From assembly GCA_016867585.1 (NCBI GenBank), contig VGJF01000005.1, positions 1 to 34,087 of the forward strand: 34,087 bases of DNA, written 5' to 3'. Shown piece after piece: positions 33,174-34,087 of this stretch. The first letter of the stretch is position 1, and each line of letters begins with the position of its first letter. Below the pieces are notes generated by a model. The model was not told the origin of the DNA. It did no database searches and saw only the letters and a program-made list of their open reading frames with translations. The translations under genes and the position numbers were made by a program. This DNA is from Candidatus Aminicenantota bacterium (lineage in GTDB: Bacteria > Acidobacteriota > Aminicenantia > Aminicenantales > UBA4085).

Positions 33174-34087
33174 ATGGAGACCGCGCCCGAGCTGGTCGTC
33201 GAATCGAGCGCCCTTCACCCGCCCCTGAGCGGCGTGGGCCTATACACCCGCGAGCTTCTCAAGGCCTATGCGGCCCTCCCAGGCCATTTTCCCGTCAAAA
33301 TCCTGGCCTATCGCTTCTTCCCGAGGCGGCGGCCGGGTCCTCAAGAGGCGTATCTCGCCGGACTGGCCGGGGAGCTCGGCGGCTCGGTGGAAGTCCGGCG
33401 CCGACCCCTTCCGAGCGCGGTCTACGCGACGCTCAGGCGCCGGGCCCTCCGGGTGCCTTTTCCCCTGGACCTATTCCCGTCGCGGCGGCCGAGGCTCCAT
33501 TTCTTTCCGAATTTCGTCGGCGAACCGCTCGTCCGCTCCTTCTGCATCCCCGTCGTCTACGACTTCGGCTTCCTCCATTTTCTCGGGAAGCTGCAGAACC
33601 GGGACCATCTTTTCCTGAAGCGATACCTGCCGCGGACGCTCCGGCGGGCAACCCGCGTCGTCGTGATCTCGAAGTCCGTCGGGGCGGAGCTCGAGGCGAG
33701 GTACGGCGTCCCGCCCGAAAAAATCGCCGTCGTCCACCCCGCCGTCGATCCTGACGTCTTCCGTCCGGACATTCCCTCCGGCCGGAGGGAAGCCGTCCGG
33801 AAAGTCCATGGTCTCGATTCCCCCTACATATTTTCCCTCAGCACGCTCGAGCCGCGCAAAAATTTCGCTGGCCTTGTCGAAGCATACGCCCTCCTTCCGG
33901 AGGACATCCGGAAACGTTGCCCGCTCGTCATCGCCGGCGGCCGGGGATGGAAGAACGAGGACATCTTCGCGGCTTTGCGGCGCCTGAGCCTGGAAAATCG
34001 AGTCAAGTTCCTGGGCTATATCCCCGAGGAGGATAGGGCTCCTCTGATGCGGGAGGCGGAGCTTTTCGTCCTCCCCTCGCTCTACGA
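33174..34087 (+). CDS. family 4 glycosyltransferase (3' partial)
   Basis: An open frame from ATG 33174 to the window edge (304 codons, no stop). It is a GT-B enzyme of the GT4 family: an N-terminal PLSGVGLYTRELLKAYAALPG loop, IPVVYDFGFLHFLG, VVVISKSVGAELE, VVHPAVDPDVFRP, and the donor-domain IFSLSTLEPRKNF, LVIAGGRGWKNEDI and VKFLGYIPEED, the usual order in mannosyltransferase-like members. The E-x7-E motif would lie just beyond the edge. It has its own promoter with no visible ribosome site, so it may be transcribed apart from the upstream block. Confidence 0.88.
   Translation, partial: METAPELVVESSALHPPLSGVGLYTRELLKAYAALPGHFPVKILAYRFFPRRRPGPQEAYLAGLAGELGGSVEVRRRPLPSAVYATLRRRALRVPFPLDLFPSRRPRLHFFPNFVGEPLVRSFCIPVVYDFGFLHFLGKLQNRDHLFLKRYLPRTLRRATRVVVISKSVGAELEARYGVPPEKIAVVHPAVDPDVFRPDIPSGRREAVRKVHGLDSPYIFSLSTLEPRKNFAGLVEAYALLPEDIRKRCPLVIAGGRGWKNEDIFAALRRLSLENRVKFLGYIPEEDRAPLMREAELFVLPSLY

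Overview
The window is GC-rich DNA, densely coded almost entirely on the + strand. It looks like a Gram-negative anaerobic fermenter: it has an outer-membrane secretin, O-antigen-type assembly genes, an iron-sulfur class I fumarase, an anchorless fumarate-reductase-like complex, acetate kinase and a rubrerythrin-like protein. Gene content and style (six-fold DxDGDG repeat proteins, secretin-cohesin fusion, WecA fusion) recall Acidobacteriota/Aminicenantota. That placement is an impression, not a proof. No tRNA, rRNA, CRISPR array, transposase or integrase was seen.

Region 1 (1-4220) is a redox operon. A 5'-truncated HydB/AsrA-type iron-sulfur subunit is followed by a HydG/AsrB-type FAD/NAD(P) diaphorase, a [2Fe-2S]+2[4Fe-4S] FrdB-like protein, an FrdA-like flavoprotein lacking the FAD-linking histidine, and a rubrerythrin-like protein. 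The genes overlap or nearly abut. No membrane anchor is present, so a soluble NAD(P)H-linked fumarate reductase (or related oxidoreductase) is the best guess.

Region 2 (4275-10104) opens with a divergent promoter pair built on a perfect 9-bp inverted repeat. It separates a small minus-strand gene from ackA. The ackA product carries an unusual C-terminal extension. Then come a Cys-containing unknown protein, a HEAT-repeat protein and a single-chain class I fumarase.

Region 3 (10211-34087, running off the window) is an exopolysaccharide/O-antigen locus. It encodes a Wzz-like protein with a very long coiled coil, a secreted papain-family protease with a six-unit repeat domain, a second secreted protein with the same six-unit domain (frameshifted at a G10 tract), a secretin-cohesin fusion, two O-antigen polymerase/ligase-like proteins, at least five glycosyltransferases, WecB, two SDR epimerases, a WecA-FlaA1-like fusion, a methyltransferase and a Wzx-type flippase. 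No Wza-type exporter is seen, so the secretin-cohesin protein is a candidate outer-membrane exit.

Promoters resembling TTGACA-N17/18-TATAAT can be read before several genes. At least three put the predicted transcript start within about 10 bases of the start codon, suggesting leaderless or near-leaderless messages.
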